NCBI GenBank assembly: GCA_945935945.1
Contig: CAMESA010000081.1
Location: 1-5,130 of the forward strand
Direction of reading: 5' to 3'
From: an uncultured Mollicutes bacterium
Lineage (GTDB): Bacteria; Bacillota_I; Bacilli_A; RFN20; CAG-826
DNA length: 5,130 nucleotides
Of this stretch, positions 1 through 5,130 are shown piece after piece. The notes under the pieces are model-generated. The model had not been told where the DNA came from and did not search any database. It saw only the letters and a program-made list of their open reading frames with translations. The position numbers and the translations under genes were made by a program. The first letter of the stretch is position 1, and every line of letters starts with the position of its first letter.

Positions 1-674
1 CACGTGAGTGCATTGTTTCTGATAAAGAAGCTTTTAATAAAAGTTTGAAGACTAAATCTTTATATTCATATAAATGTCATGCTGGTTTAAACGAAGCAGT
101 TATAAATTTACATATTGATAACGAAGTTGTTGGTTTTTTGATGCTTGGTCAATTTTCAGAAATTCAAGATGAATCAGCAAGAATTAAAGAATTATTTCAT
201 TATTTGGATGACGTAACGTTTAAAAAAGAAGAAAAAGAAAGATTTATTTCTGAAATTCCTACGATTAATAATGATGATATCAAAATGATTTCAAGTTTAC
301 TTGTGTCTTTAAGCGAATATATCATTAAAGAATCGATAATTAAAAAGTCACAAAATAAATTTATTGAAGAATTAGATGCAATAATTGAAAAAAATATTCA
401 ATCAACCGTGATTAAATCTGATTTTATTGCTCATGAACTTGGGATATCTAGAACATCTTTATATAATTTGTCAAAAAAATATTTAGATACAACGTTAGGT
501 GAAAGAATTTTAAATCATAGATTAAAATTCGCCGAGAATTTTTTACACAATAATGATTTTTCTATCAACGAAGTCGCTGAAAAATGTGGTTTTTCTGATT
601 ACAAATATTTTATCAAACTATTCAAACGAAAATATGGTTTAACACCTGGACAATATCGTCGAAATGTATCGTAA
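1..674 (+). CDS. PocR-domain AraC-family transcriptional regulator (5'-truncated by window edge)
   Basis: This is probably a ligand-responsive transcription factor controlling the sugar operon downstream. The frame is open from position 3 to the TAA at 672-674. A TTG at 45 could be read as a start, but the family similarity continues upstream of it (an R-E-C stretch at positions 3-11), so the real start lies before the window. Positions 1 to about 330 resemble the PocR sensory domain: a Cys-His-Ala-Gly-Leu motif at 75-89, then a hydrophobic strand ending in Leu-Gly-Gln at 144-152. From about 400 to 665 there is an AraC-type double helix-turn-helix. The first helix pair surrounds the GISRTSLYNL segment (441-470), and the second carries the classic GFSDYKYF...KRKYGLTPGQYR signature (588-659). 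About 223 codons are visible, against roughly 300 for PocR-AraC proteins, so perhaps 80 are missing. The gene is co-directional with the operon, 89 bases upstream. The ligand is unknown; family precedent is 1,2-propanediol for Salmonella PocR. Confidence 0.88.
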   Translation, partial: RECIVSDKEAFNKSLKTKSLYSYKCHAGLNEAVINLHIDNEVVGFLMLGQFSEIQDESARIKELFHYLDDVTFKKEEKERFISEIPTINNDDIKMISSLLVSLSEYIIKESIIKKSQNKFIEELDAIIEKNIQSTVIKSDFIAHELGISRTSLYNLSKKYLDTTLGERILNHRLKFAENFLHNNDFSINEVAEKCGFSDYKYFIKLFKRKYGLTPGQYRRNVS

Positions 675-692
675 AATTGTTTGGACGATATT
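652..692. repeat. 9-bp perfect inverted repeat spanning the regulator stop codon
   Basis: The arms AATATCGTC (652-660) and GACGATATT (684-692) are exact reverse complements. After a G·G mismatch (661/683), pairing can continue with AAA/TTT (662-664 with 680-682) and two possible G-U pairs, giving a long hairpin with an 11-base loop around the stop codon. A run of five T lies at 698-702, five bases past the stem. It could be a weak intrinsic terminator for the regulator gene or an operator. The 5' arm is inside the coding sequence, which argues for caution. Confidence 0.45.
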
Positions 693-700
693 ACTACTTT

Positions 701-729
701 TTGAACATTATTAGGTATAAAGAAATAAT
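701..729 (+). promoter_or_regulatory. Probable sigma-A-type promoter of the sugar operon
   Basis: A -35-like TTGAAC (701-706; 4 of 6 matches to TTGACA) is separated by exactly 17 bases from a -10-like AATAAT (724-729; 5 of 6 matches to TATAAT). Transcription would start near 736, leaving a leader of about 28 bases before the isomerase ATG, with the ribosome binding site inside it. The region is very AT-rich, so chance matches are common. A second TATAAA (716-721) has no good -35 at the right distance. Placement is supported mainly by position and spacing. Confidence 0.45.
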
Positions 730-737
730 GTTTTTTT
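704..737 (+). terminator. 9-bp inverted repeat plus T-run: weak intrinsic terminator or operator
   Basis: The arms AACATTATT (704-712) and AATAATGTT (724-732) are perfect reverse complements around an 11-base loop, and a run of seven T (731-737) begins inside the 3' arm. That is the shape of a rho-independent terminator for the upstream regulator, but the stem has only one G-C pair and would be weak. The same dyad coincides almost exactly with the predicted promoter's -35 to -10 interval, so it could equally be an operator. Both readings are inference; the symmetry itself is directly visible. Confidence 0.4.
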
Positions 738-752
738 AGAAAATAATAAAAA

Positions 753-758
753 AAGGAG
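753..758 (+). promoter_or_regulatory. Strong Shine-Dalgarno site for the isomerase gene
   Basis: AAGGAG ends 5 bases before the ATG at 764. It is the best ribosome binding site in the window and fixes the start of the first operon gene. Its strength fits entry of ribosomes at the head of a translationally coupled operon. Confidence 0.85.
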
Positions 759-763
759 TTCAT

Positions 764-2167
764 ATGAGAAATACAACTTTTGCATTATTTTTTGGCAACA
801 GAGGTTTTATGCCTGCCGAATTAATTTTGGATGCTCGTAAAGAAATGGTAAAAGCAGTAACTGATGCTGGATTTGACTACATAATAATGGATGAAAGCGC
901 AACTAGATATGGGGCTGTTGAAACAAGAGATGAAGGTAGACTTTATCATGATTGGTTAGAAAAAAATCGTAATAAGTTTGATGGCGTTATTCTTTGTATG
1001 CCTATTTTCGTTGATGAAAATGGAGCAATTGCTGCTTTAAGGGATGCAAATGTTCCAATTTTAATGCAAGCATACCCTGATGAAATTGGAAAAATGGATT
1101 TTCAACATCGTCGTGACGCATTTTGCGGAAAATTTTCTGTAACTGATGTTTTTTCACAATACAAAGTACCATTTACAATGTTAAAACCTCATGTTGTACA
1201 CCCTTTATCAAAGGAATTTAGACAAAACTTAATCGATTTCGCTCGAATTTGTAAAGTTGTAAATGGAATGAAAAGATTTACTGTTGGCTGCATTGGCGCT
1301 AGAACAACAGCTTTTAAAACTGTTAGATTTGATGAAATTACACTTGAAAAATATGGAATTACCGTTGAATCTTTTGATATGTCTGAAGTTTTTAAAAAAG
1401 TTGATGAACTTAAAGATGATGATGAAAGAGTAATTAAAAAAGAAGAAAGACTCAAAAATTACACCGATTTCAGCATTTGTCCAATCAAAAGATTAAATAC
1501 TTTAGCTAAATTTTCTGTAGTTATTGATGAATATATTGAAGAATATCACCTTGATTGTCTCACTCTAAGATGCTGGAATGAAATGGAAACATATTATAGA
1601 GTATGTCCTTGTGTTTTATTATCAGAATTAAATGATAGAGGAATTGTTGCAAGCTGCGAAATTGATTTATGCAGTGCAATTACAATGAGAGCAATGAATT
1701 TAGCTACTGATTTACCAACAGCTTGTTTAGATTGGAATAATAATTATGGCGATAACGAAAATGAAGTAATTTTATTCCATTGTGGCCCTGTTGCTCAATC
1801 ATTAATGACCAAAAAAGGATTAGTTACAGATCATAAAATGTTCTCAAAATGTGACCCGGATTCAGGCTGGGGAAGCAATGAAGGCAGAATTAAAGCATTT
1901 GATATGACTTTCTCAAACTGCAAAACTGAAGATGGAAAAATTTATATTTATGCTTCAGAAGGAAAAATGACAGATAAAGAAATCGAACCTGAATTCTTTG
2001 GATGTGGTGGTGTCGCCCATATCGATGATTTAGAAAATAAATTAATTAGACTTGGAAGAAATGGTTTCAAACATCACACAACTATCGGTGTTGGACATCT
2101 AAAAGATGTATTAACTGAAGCATTTACAACATATTTAAATTACACAGTTATTGATATTGATAAGTAG
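764..2167 (+). CDS. L-fucose/L-arabinose isomerase-family aldose-ketose isomerase
   Basis: The protein (467 aa) resembles the FucI/AraA-related family of metal-dependent aldose-ketose isomerases (COG2407 type), so it probably converts a free aldose to its ketose in the cytoplasm. The N-terminal half carries family landmarks: a 'GVILCMP' strand, the QAYPDE segment, RRDAFCGKFSV (about residues 116-126), QY-x-VPFT, and an ARTTAFKTVRFDE stretch. The C-terminal catalytic half holds likely metal and catalytic positions: Glu273 in CWNEME, Glu299/Asp301 in CEID, His339 in FHCGP, and the His437-His438 pair in GFKHHTTIG. Exact residue assignment to FucI (Glu, Asp, His) or AraA (Glu, Glu, His, His) needs an alignment. 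The length is below FucI (about 590) and AraA (about 500) but suits the shorter family members. The start is set by AAGGAG five bases upstream. The TAG stop is one base before the kinase ATG. The substrate is undetermined: L-fucose, D-arabinose or another sugar is possible, and sulfosugar isomerases related to this fold are a weaker alternative. Confidence 0.85.
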   Translation: MRNTTFALFFGNRGFMPAELILDARKEMVKAVTDAGFDYIIMDESATRYGAVETRDEGRLYHDWLEKNRNKFDGVILCMPIFVDENGAIAALRDANVPILMQAYPDEIGKMDFQHRRDAFCGKFSVTDVFSQYKVPFTMLKPHVVHPLSKEFRQNLIDFARICKVVNGMKRFTVGCIGARTTAFKTVRFDEITLEKYGITVESFDMSEVFKKVDELKDDDERVIKKEERLKNYTDFSICPIKRLNTLAKFSVVIDEYIEEYHLDCLTLRCWNEMETYYRVCPCVLLSELNDRGIVASCEIDLCSAITMRAMNLATDLPTACLDWNNNYGDNENEVILFHCGPVAQSLMTKKGLVTDHKMFSKCDPDSGWGSNEGRIKAFDMTFSNCKTEDGKIYIYASEGKMTDKEIEPEFFGCGGVAHIDDLENKLIRLGRNGFKHHTTIGVGHLKDVLTEAFTTYLNYTVIDIDK

Positions 2168-2168
2168 T

Positions 2169-3635
2169 ATGTTTGTTGGCGGAATTGATGTAGGAACAAC
2201 TGGAGCAAAAATTACAATCTTTGAAAATGGAAAGATTGTTGATTCTTTTTATCAAAAATATGCTCACGATCGTTTTTCAAACGGGGATGAACTTGATGCA
2301 AGTTTAATAAAAGACGCAGTTTTTTATATTTTGTGCGAAACTTTAAAAAAATATCCAGCAATTGAAAAAATTGGCGTAACTTCTTTTGGTGAAACATTTG
2401 TATGTTTAGATGAAAACGATAATATTTTGCTCCCATCATTTTTGTATACTTCAAAAATTGGCATTGAAGAAACTAGAGAAATAGAAGAAAAAATTGGTCA
2501 AGATTTGATTGGAGAAATTACAGGATTAAAGATAGATTCAATGTTTTCTTTGCCTAAAATCTTATATATAAAGAATAATTTGCCTGAAATTTATGCAAAA
2601 ATTGATAAAATCTTGCTAATTGAGGATTATATAACATATTGTTTGACTGGTTTTAGATATATTGATTATTCACTTGCTAGCAGAACAATGTGTTTTGATG
2701 TCCATAAAAAAATATGGAGTGAAACAATTTTAAACAAATTAGGTATTAATTCAGATTTGTTTTCAAAACCATGCAAAACTGGTGAATTTTGCGGGAGTTT
2801 AAATAGTGAATTACTTAAAAAATATGCAATAAATCATGATGTAAAAGTCTATGCAATTGCTCATGATCAAATTGCAAATGCAATTGGAAGCGGAATCATT
2901 AAAGAAGGCATGGCGGTTGATGGAAATGGAACATGCGAATGCATTAGTGTTTGCTATGATATTAATAAAGTTAAGGATGCAAGTTTTTTATGTAATGAAG
3001 GATATTGTGTAGTACCTTATCTTGATAATCTATATGTTTCTTATATTTTAAATTATACTGCTGGTGCACTAATTGATTGGGTTGTTCACACCTATTTTAG
3101 TGATTATGCAGGTGAAAATATTTTTGAATTTTTAAATGAAAATATTAGCGACAATATTAATGATATCATGGTTTTACCATACTTTAGTGGTTGTGCAACT
3201 TTACACCCTGATAAAGACATCAGGGGCGCTATTGTAAATCTTTCTTTAGAAACATCAAAGTTTGATATTTATAAAGCTACTCTTGAAAGTTTATGTTTTG
3301 AAATGAAACTCAATATTGAAAATTTTAAGAAGCACGGTGTTTCAATAAATAGTCTTGTTGCAACTGGCGGTGGAAGCAAAAATGATGTTTATTTACAGAT
3401 GAAAGCCGACATTCTAAATATGCCAATTTACAAGATTTCATATAAAGATGCAGGCACAGTCGGAGCATATATTTTAATGAGTGAAGATGATGTAAAAGCT
3501 GCATTAAATCCCAAGAATTTTACAAAAATAGTTGAGTTCTGCAGGGTTTTTGAGCCAAATAGAGAAAAAAATGCTATCTATGAAAAGAAGTTTTTACATT
3601 ATAAAAATATGTATAAATGTATAAAGGGAATTTAA
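2169..3635 (+). CDS. FGGY-family carbohydrate kinase
   Basis: This is an ATP-dependent sugar kinase (488 aa, normal for FGGY enzymes), expected to phosphorylate the ketose made by the preceding isomerase. The N-terminal phosphate-binding strand GIDVGTTGAK is at residues 5-14. A substrate-side segment TSFGETFVCLDENDNIL follows near residues 75-90. The expected catalytic base is Asp233 in AHDQIANAIGSG, the position and context seen in xylulokinase-like enzymes. The C-terminal ATPase half has TGGGSKND (399-406) and KADILNMPIY, followed by a GTVGAYILM helix, the usual adenine-binding and closing elements. I chose the ATG at 2169 because it puts the phosphate loop at the very N-terminus as in relatives. 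A TTG at 2151 in the same frame would add six residues and overlap the isomerase. No Shine-Dalgarno is visible before 2169, so translation probably depends on ribosomes finishing the isomerase one base earlier. The phosphorylation site (C1 or terminal carbon) and the sugar cannot be told from sequence. Confidence 0.9.
   Translation: MFVGGIDVGTTGAKITIFENGKIVDSFYQKYAHDRFSNGDELDASLIKDAVFYILCETLKKYPAIEKIGVTSFGETFVCLDENDNILLPSFLYTSKIGIEETREIEEKIGQDLIGEITGLKIDSMFSLPKILYIKNNLPEIYAKIDKILLIEDYITYCLTGFRYIDYSLASRTMCFDVHKKIWSETILNKLGINSDLFSKPCKTGEFCGSLNSELLKKYAINHDVKVYAIAHDQIANAIGSGIIKEGMAVDGNGTCECISVCYDINKVKDASFLCNEGYCVVPYLDNLYVSYILNYTAGALIDWVVHTYFSDYAGENIFEFLNENISDNINDIMVLPYFSGCATLHPDKDIRGAIVNLSLETSKFDIYKATLESLCFEMKLNIENFKKHGVSINSLVATGGGSKNDVYLQMKADILNMPIYKISYKDAGTVGAYILMSEDDVKAALNPKNFTKIVEFCRVFEPNREKNAIYEKKFLHYKNMYKCIKGI
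3623..3630 (+). promoter_or_regulatory. Shine-Dalgarno site for the DUF4432 gene, inside the kinase end
   Basis: AAAGGGAA sits in the last codons of the kinase gene, six bases before the ATG at 3637. It supports that start and allows independent initiation in addition to coupling across the one-base gap. Confidence 0.65.
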
Positions 3636-3636
3636 A

Positions 3637-4605
3637 ATGAACGAGTTAAATTATGTCGGAAATGAAACACAATTGTATTCAGTTGAAGAAGTTACTTTGC
3701 ATAATAACAAGCGTGAAGGAACTAGAATTTTAATTGTTAAAAATAAGTGTGGATTAGAGATGAGAATCAATCTAGATAGATGTTTTGATATTTGCTATCT
3801 ATCTTTGAAAGGTACAAATCTTTGTTACATTACTCCAAATGGAGTTGTCAATTCAAAATATTACGACGACAAAGGAGCTGGATTTTTAAAATCATTCACT
3901 GCAGGTTTTTTAACAACATGCGGATTAACACAAGTTGGATCTCCAAACAATGATAATGGCGAAGAGTTGCCACTTCATGGAACAATTTCAAATACACCTG
4001 TTGATAGGTATTGTTATGATGTTTTAGATAATGAAATTATTTTAAAAGCTATTATTTTAGATGAAGGAATATTTTCTCATAAACTTAAATTAACAAGAAC
4101 AATAAAAATAAGTTTAAATGAAAATAATTTCTCAATTCATGATTTAATAGAAAATCGTGGAGATCAAAAAGTTCCATTTGAAATTCTCTATCATATGAAC
4201 CTCGGTTATCCTTTGCTTGATGAAAATCTAGTCTTAAACATACCTTCTACAAAAGTTGAATTCAGAAATGAAGAAGCAGAAAAATATAAAAATTATTTAG
4301 AAATTGAAAAACCAACTAATAATTTTGTTGAAAGGTGCTATTATCATTATTTCAAAGATTCTGATGTTAAAGTAACAGCATATAATCCTAAAATCAAAAA
4401 AGGAATAAATATTATTTATTCAAATCAAGAACTTCCATATTTTGTTGAATGGAAAATGAATGGTATTAGAGATTATGTTTTAGGACTAGAGCCAGGTAAT
4501 TGTTTACCTGATGGACGAAATGTTATGAGAACAAAAAATATATTAGATTTTATTAAGCCAAATGAGAATAAAGAGTTTAATATTAAAATAGAAATTATGG
4601 AGTAA
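3637..4605 (+). CDS. DUF4432 aldose-1-epimerase-like protein (probable sugar mutarotase)
   Basis: A cytoplasmic protein of 322 aa with the galactose-mutarotase-like beta-sandwich family pattern of DUF4432. Visible landmarks in order are DRCFDI (47-52), the LTTCGLTQVGSP stretch around Cys95, LHGTISNTP with His114, the YHMNLGYPLL segment with His186, and LEPGN with Glu285. By analogy with aldose 1-epimerases, conserved histidines and a late glutamate are the likely acid/base residues that interconvert alpha and beta anomers; here His114, His186 and Glu285 are the candidates. No signal peptide or membrane segment is seen. Length is typical for the family. It starts one base after the kinase stop and ends four bases before the aldolase, so it belongs to the same transcript. 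Its probable job is to supply the anomer used by the isomerase. Substrate is unknown, and a non-catalytic sugar-binding role cannot be excluded. Confidence 0.83.
   Translation: MNELNYVGNETQLYSVEEVTLHNNKREGTRILIVKNKCGLEMRINLDRCFDICYLSLKGTNLCYITPNGVVNSKYYDDKGAGFLKSFTAGFLTTCGLTQVGSPNNDNGEELPLHGTISNTPVDRYCYDVLDNEIILKAIILDEGIFSHKLKLTRTIKISLNENNFSIHDLIENRGDQKVPFEILYHMNLGYPLLDENLVLNIPSTKVEFRNEEAEKYKNYLEIEKPTNNFVERCYYHYFKDSDVKVTAYNPKIKKGINIIYSNQELPYFVEWKMNGIRDYVLGLEPGNCLPDGRNVMRTKNILDFIKPNENKEFNIKIEIME
4599..4602 (+). promoter_or_regulatory. Shine-Dalgarno site for the aldolase gene, overlapping the DUF4432 end
   Basis: GGAG lies in the final codons of the preceding gene (part of ATG-GAG-TAA), seven bases before the aldolase ATG at 4610. 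This spacing is normal and decides the aldolase start. Confidence 0.7.
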
Positions 4606-4609
4606 TTTT

Positions 4610-5130
4610 ATGTTAGTAAGTTTAAAAGAAGTATTAAATTATGCAGAAATAAATAACTGTGGAATAGGTTCATTTAATACACCAACTTTAGAAAGTTTGA
4701 ATGCCGTAATAGGAGCTGCGGAAAAATTAAATGTTCCAGTAATTATTATGCATGCACAATGTCACGAACCTGAATCGCCATTAGAAAATATTGGCCCAGT
4801 AATGGTTTTACTCGCTAAAAATGCTAAAGTTCCAGTTTGCGTACATTTAGATCATGGTGAAACTGTTGAATATCTTAAAAAAGCAATTGAAATTGGATTT
4901 AGCAGTGTTATGTTTGATGGATCTGCACTCGCATATGAGAAAAATGTTGAAATCACTAAAGAAGTTGTTGAATATGCTCATAAACGTGGCGTTGATGTTG
5001 AAGCAGAAATTGGAATTTTAGGTGGAAGAGAATCAGGCGATAGAAAATTAAGCAAAGAAGAGATGTATACTGACCCAGTTCTTGCTCAAAAATTTGTACA
5101 AGAAACTCACATTGACGCTTTGGCTTGTTC
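4610..5130 (+). CDS. Class II fructose-bisphosphate/tagatose-bisphosphate-type aldolase (3'-truncated by window edge)
   Basis: The first 173 codons, plus two bases, of a zinc-dependent class II aldolase are present; family members run about 280-290 aa, so roughly 60% is visible. It should cleave a ketose phosphate by retro-aldol reaction, normally giving dihydroxyacetone phosphate plus an aldehyde. Motifs are clear: GSFNTPTLE near the start, VPVCVHLDHG with Asp81 (expected general acid/base) and His82 (zinc ligand), SVMFDGS with Asp103, EAEIGILGG with Glu131/Glu133, and a YTDP...F...T-x-IDALA segment at the window end. The remaining zinc histidines and the phosphate-binding loop lie outside. 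The segment HAQCHEPESPLENIGP (about residues 48-63) replaces what is usually a variable stretch in FbaA, and may mark a subfamily. The start has GGAG seven bases upstream and follows DUF4432 by four bases. It is not of the FucA/AraD fold, although it sits with a fucose-isomerase-like gene. Its true substrate could be a ketose 1-phosphate or a ketose bisphosphate. Confidence 0.92.
   Translation, partial: MLVSLKEVLNYAEINNCGIGSFNTPTLESLNAVIGAAEKLNVPVIIMHAQCHEPESPLENIGPVMVLLAKNAKVPVCVHLDHGETVEYLKKAIEIGFSSVMFDGSALAYEKNVEITKEVVEYAHKRGVDVEAEIGILGGRESGDRKLSKEEMYTDPVLAQKFVQETHIDALAC

Noticed and set aside
45..47. TTG at 45 as the true start of the regulator
   Set aside because: The frame is open to the window edge and the PocR-like similarity continues upstream, so this is an internal leucine of a truncated gene.
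675..763. A riboswitch or CcpA catabolite-repression site in the intergenic region
   Set aside because: The 89 bases are too short and AT-rich for a known riboswitch fold, and I found no convincing match to the TGWAANCGNTNWCA cre pattern.
1189..1455. Open frame of 88 codons on the minus strand
   Set aside because: It lies wholly inside the isomerase gene, is Ser/Leu-rich low-complexity translation typical of an antisense shadow, and shows no recognisable motif.
2151..2168. TTG at 2151 as the kinase start
   Set aside because: It would add six residues before the phosphate loop and overlap the isomerase by 17 bases. The ATG at 2169 matches the N-terminus expected for FGGY kinases.
2212..2454. 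Open frame of 80 codons on the minus strand
   Set aside because: It is antisense to the kinase N-terminal region, which has strong family motifs. There is no ribosome binding site or domain to support a real gene.
764..4605. Mycoplasma-type genetic code (TGA as Trp)
   Set aside because: Trp codons in the genes are TGG and no in-frame TGA appears in any of them. The standard bacterial code explains every frame.
764..5130. Sulfoquinovose degradation operon
   Set aside because: Some sulfosugar isomerases may share this fold, but there is no transaldolase, sulfoquinovosidase, PfkB-type sulfofructose kinase or sulfolactaldehyde enzyme in view, and an FGGY kinase is not part of those pathways as I know them.

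Overview
The window is a same-strand block of five genes from an AT-rich bacterium. By eye, G+C is roughly 30%. Lysine, isoleucine and asparagine are abundant, codons mostly end in A or T, and Shine-Dalgarno sites are of the AAGGAG type. Trp is encoded by TGG throughout and the visible stops are TAA, TAG, TAA and TAA. Nothing therefore points to the Mycoplasma code, in which TGA would be read as Trp. A low-GC Bacillota/Bacilli-like organism, for example a gut lineage, fits best. This is inferred from composition only.

Layout: (1) positions 1-674 hold the 3' part of a regulator with a PocR-type ligand-sensing domain followed by an AraC-type DNA-binding domain; its start lies before the window. 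(2) Positions 675-763 are an 89-base intergenic region with a probable promoter, two inverted repeats (one beginning inside the regulator gene) and a strong ribosome binding site. (3) Positions 764-5130 are a tightly packed operon: an L-fucose/L-arabinose-isomerase-like enzyme, an FGGY-family sugar kinase, a DUF4432 aldose-1-epimerase-like mutarotase, and the first 173 codons of a class II (zinc) fructose-bisphosphate-type aldolase, which runs off the end. The gaps are 1, 1 and 4 bases, so translational coupling is likely.

The gene order reads as a complete catabolic route. A mutarotase equilibrates the anomers of an aldose, the isomerase makes the ketose, the kinase phosphorylates it, and the aldolase splits the sugar phosphate, probably into dihydroxyacetone phosphate and an aldehyde. 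The upstream regulator would sense the substrate or a product. The sugar cannot be named from sequence alone. The combination differs from the textbook fuc, ara, rha and xyl operons because the aldolase is of the FbaA/GatY/KbaY type rather than the FucA/AraD/RhaD type, and because a DUF4432 epimerase is included. No transporter, mobile element, RNA gene or CRISPR array is visible.
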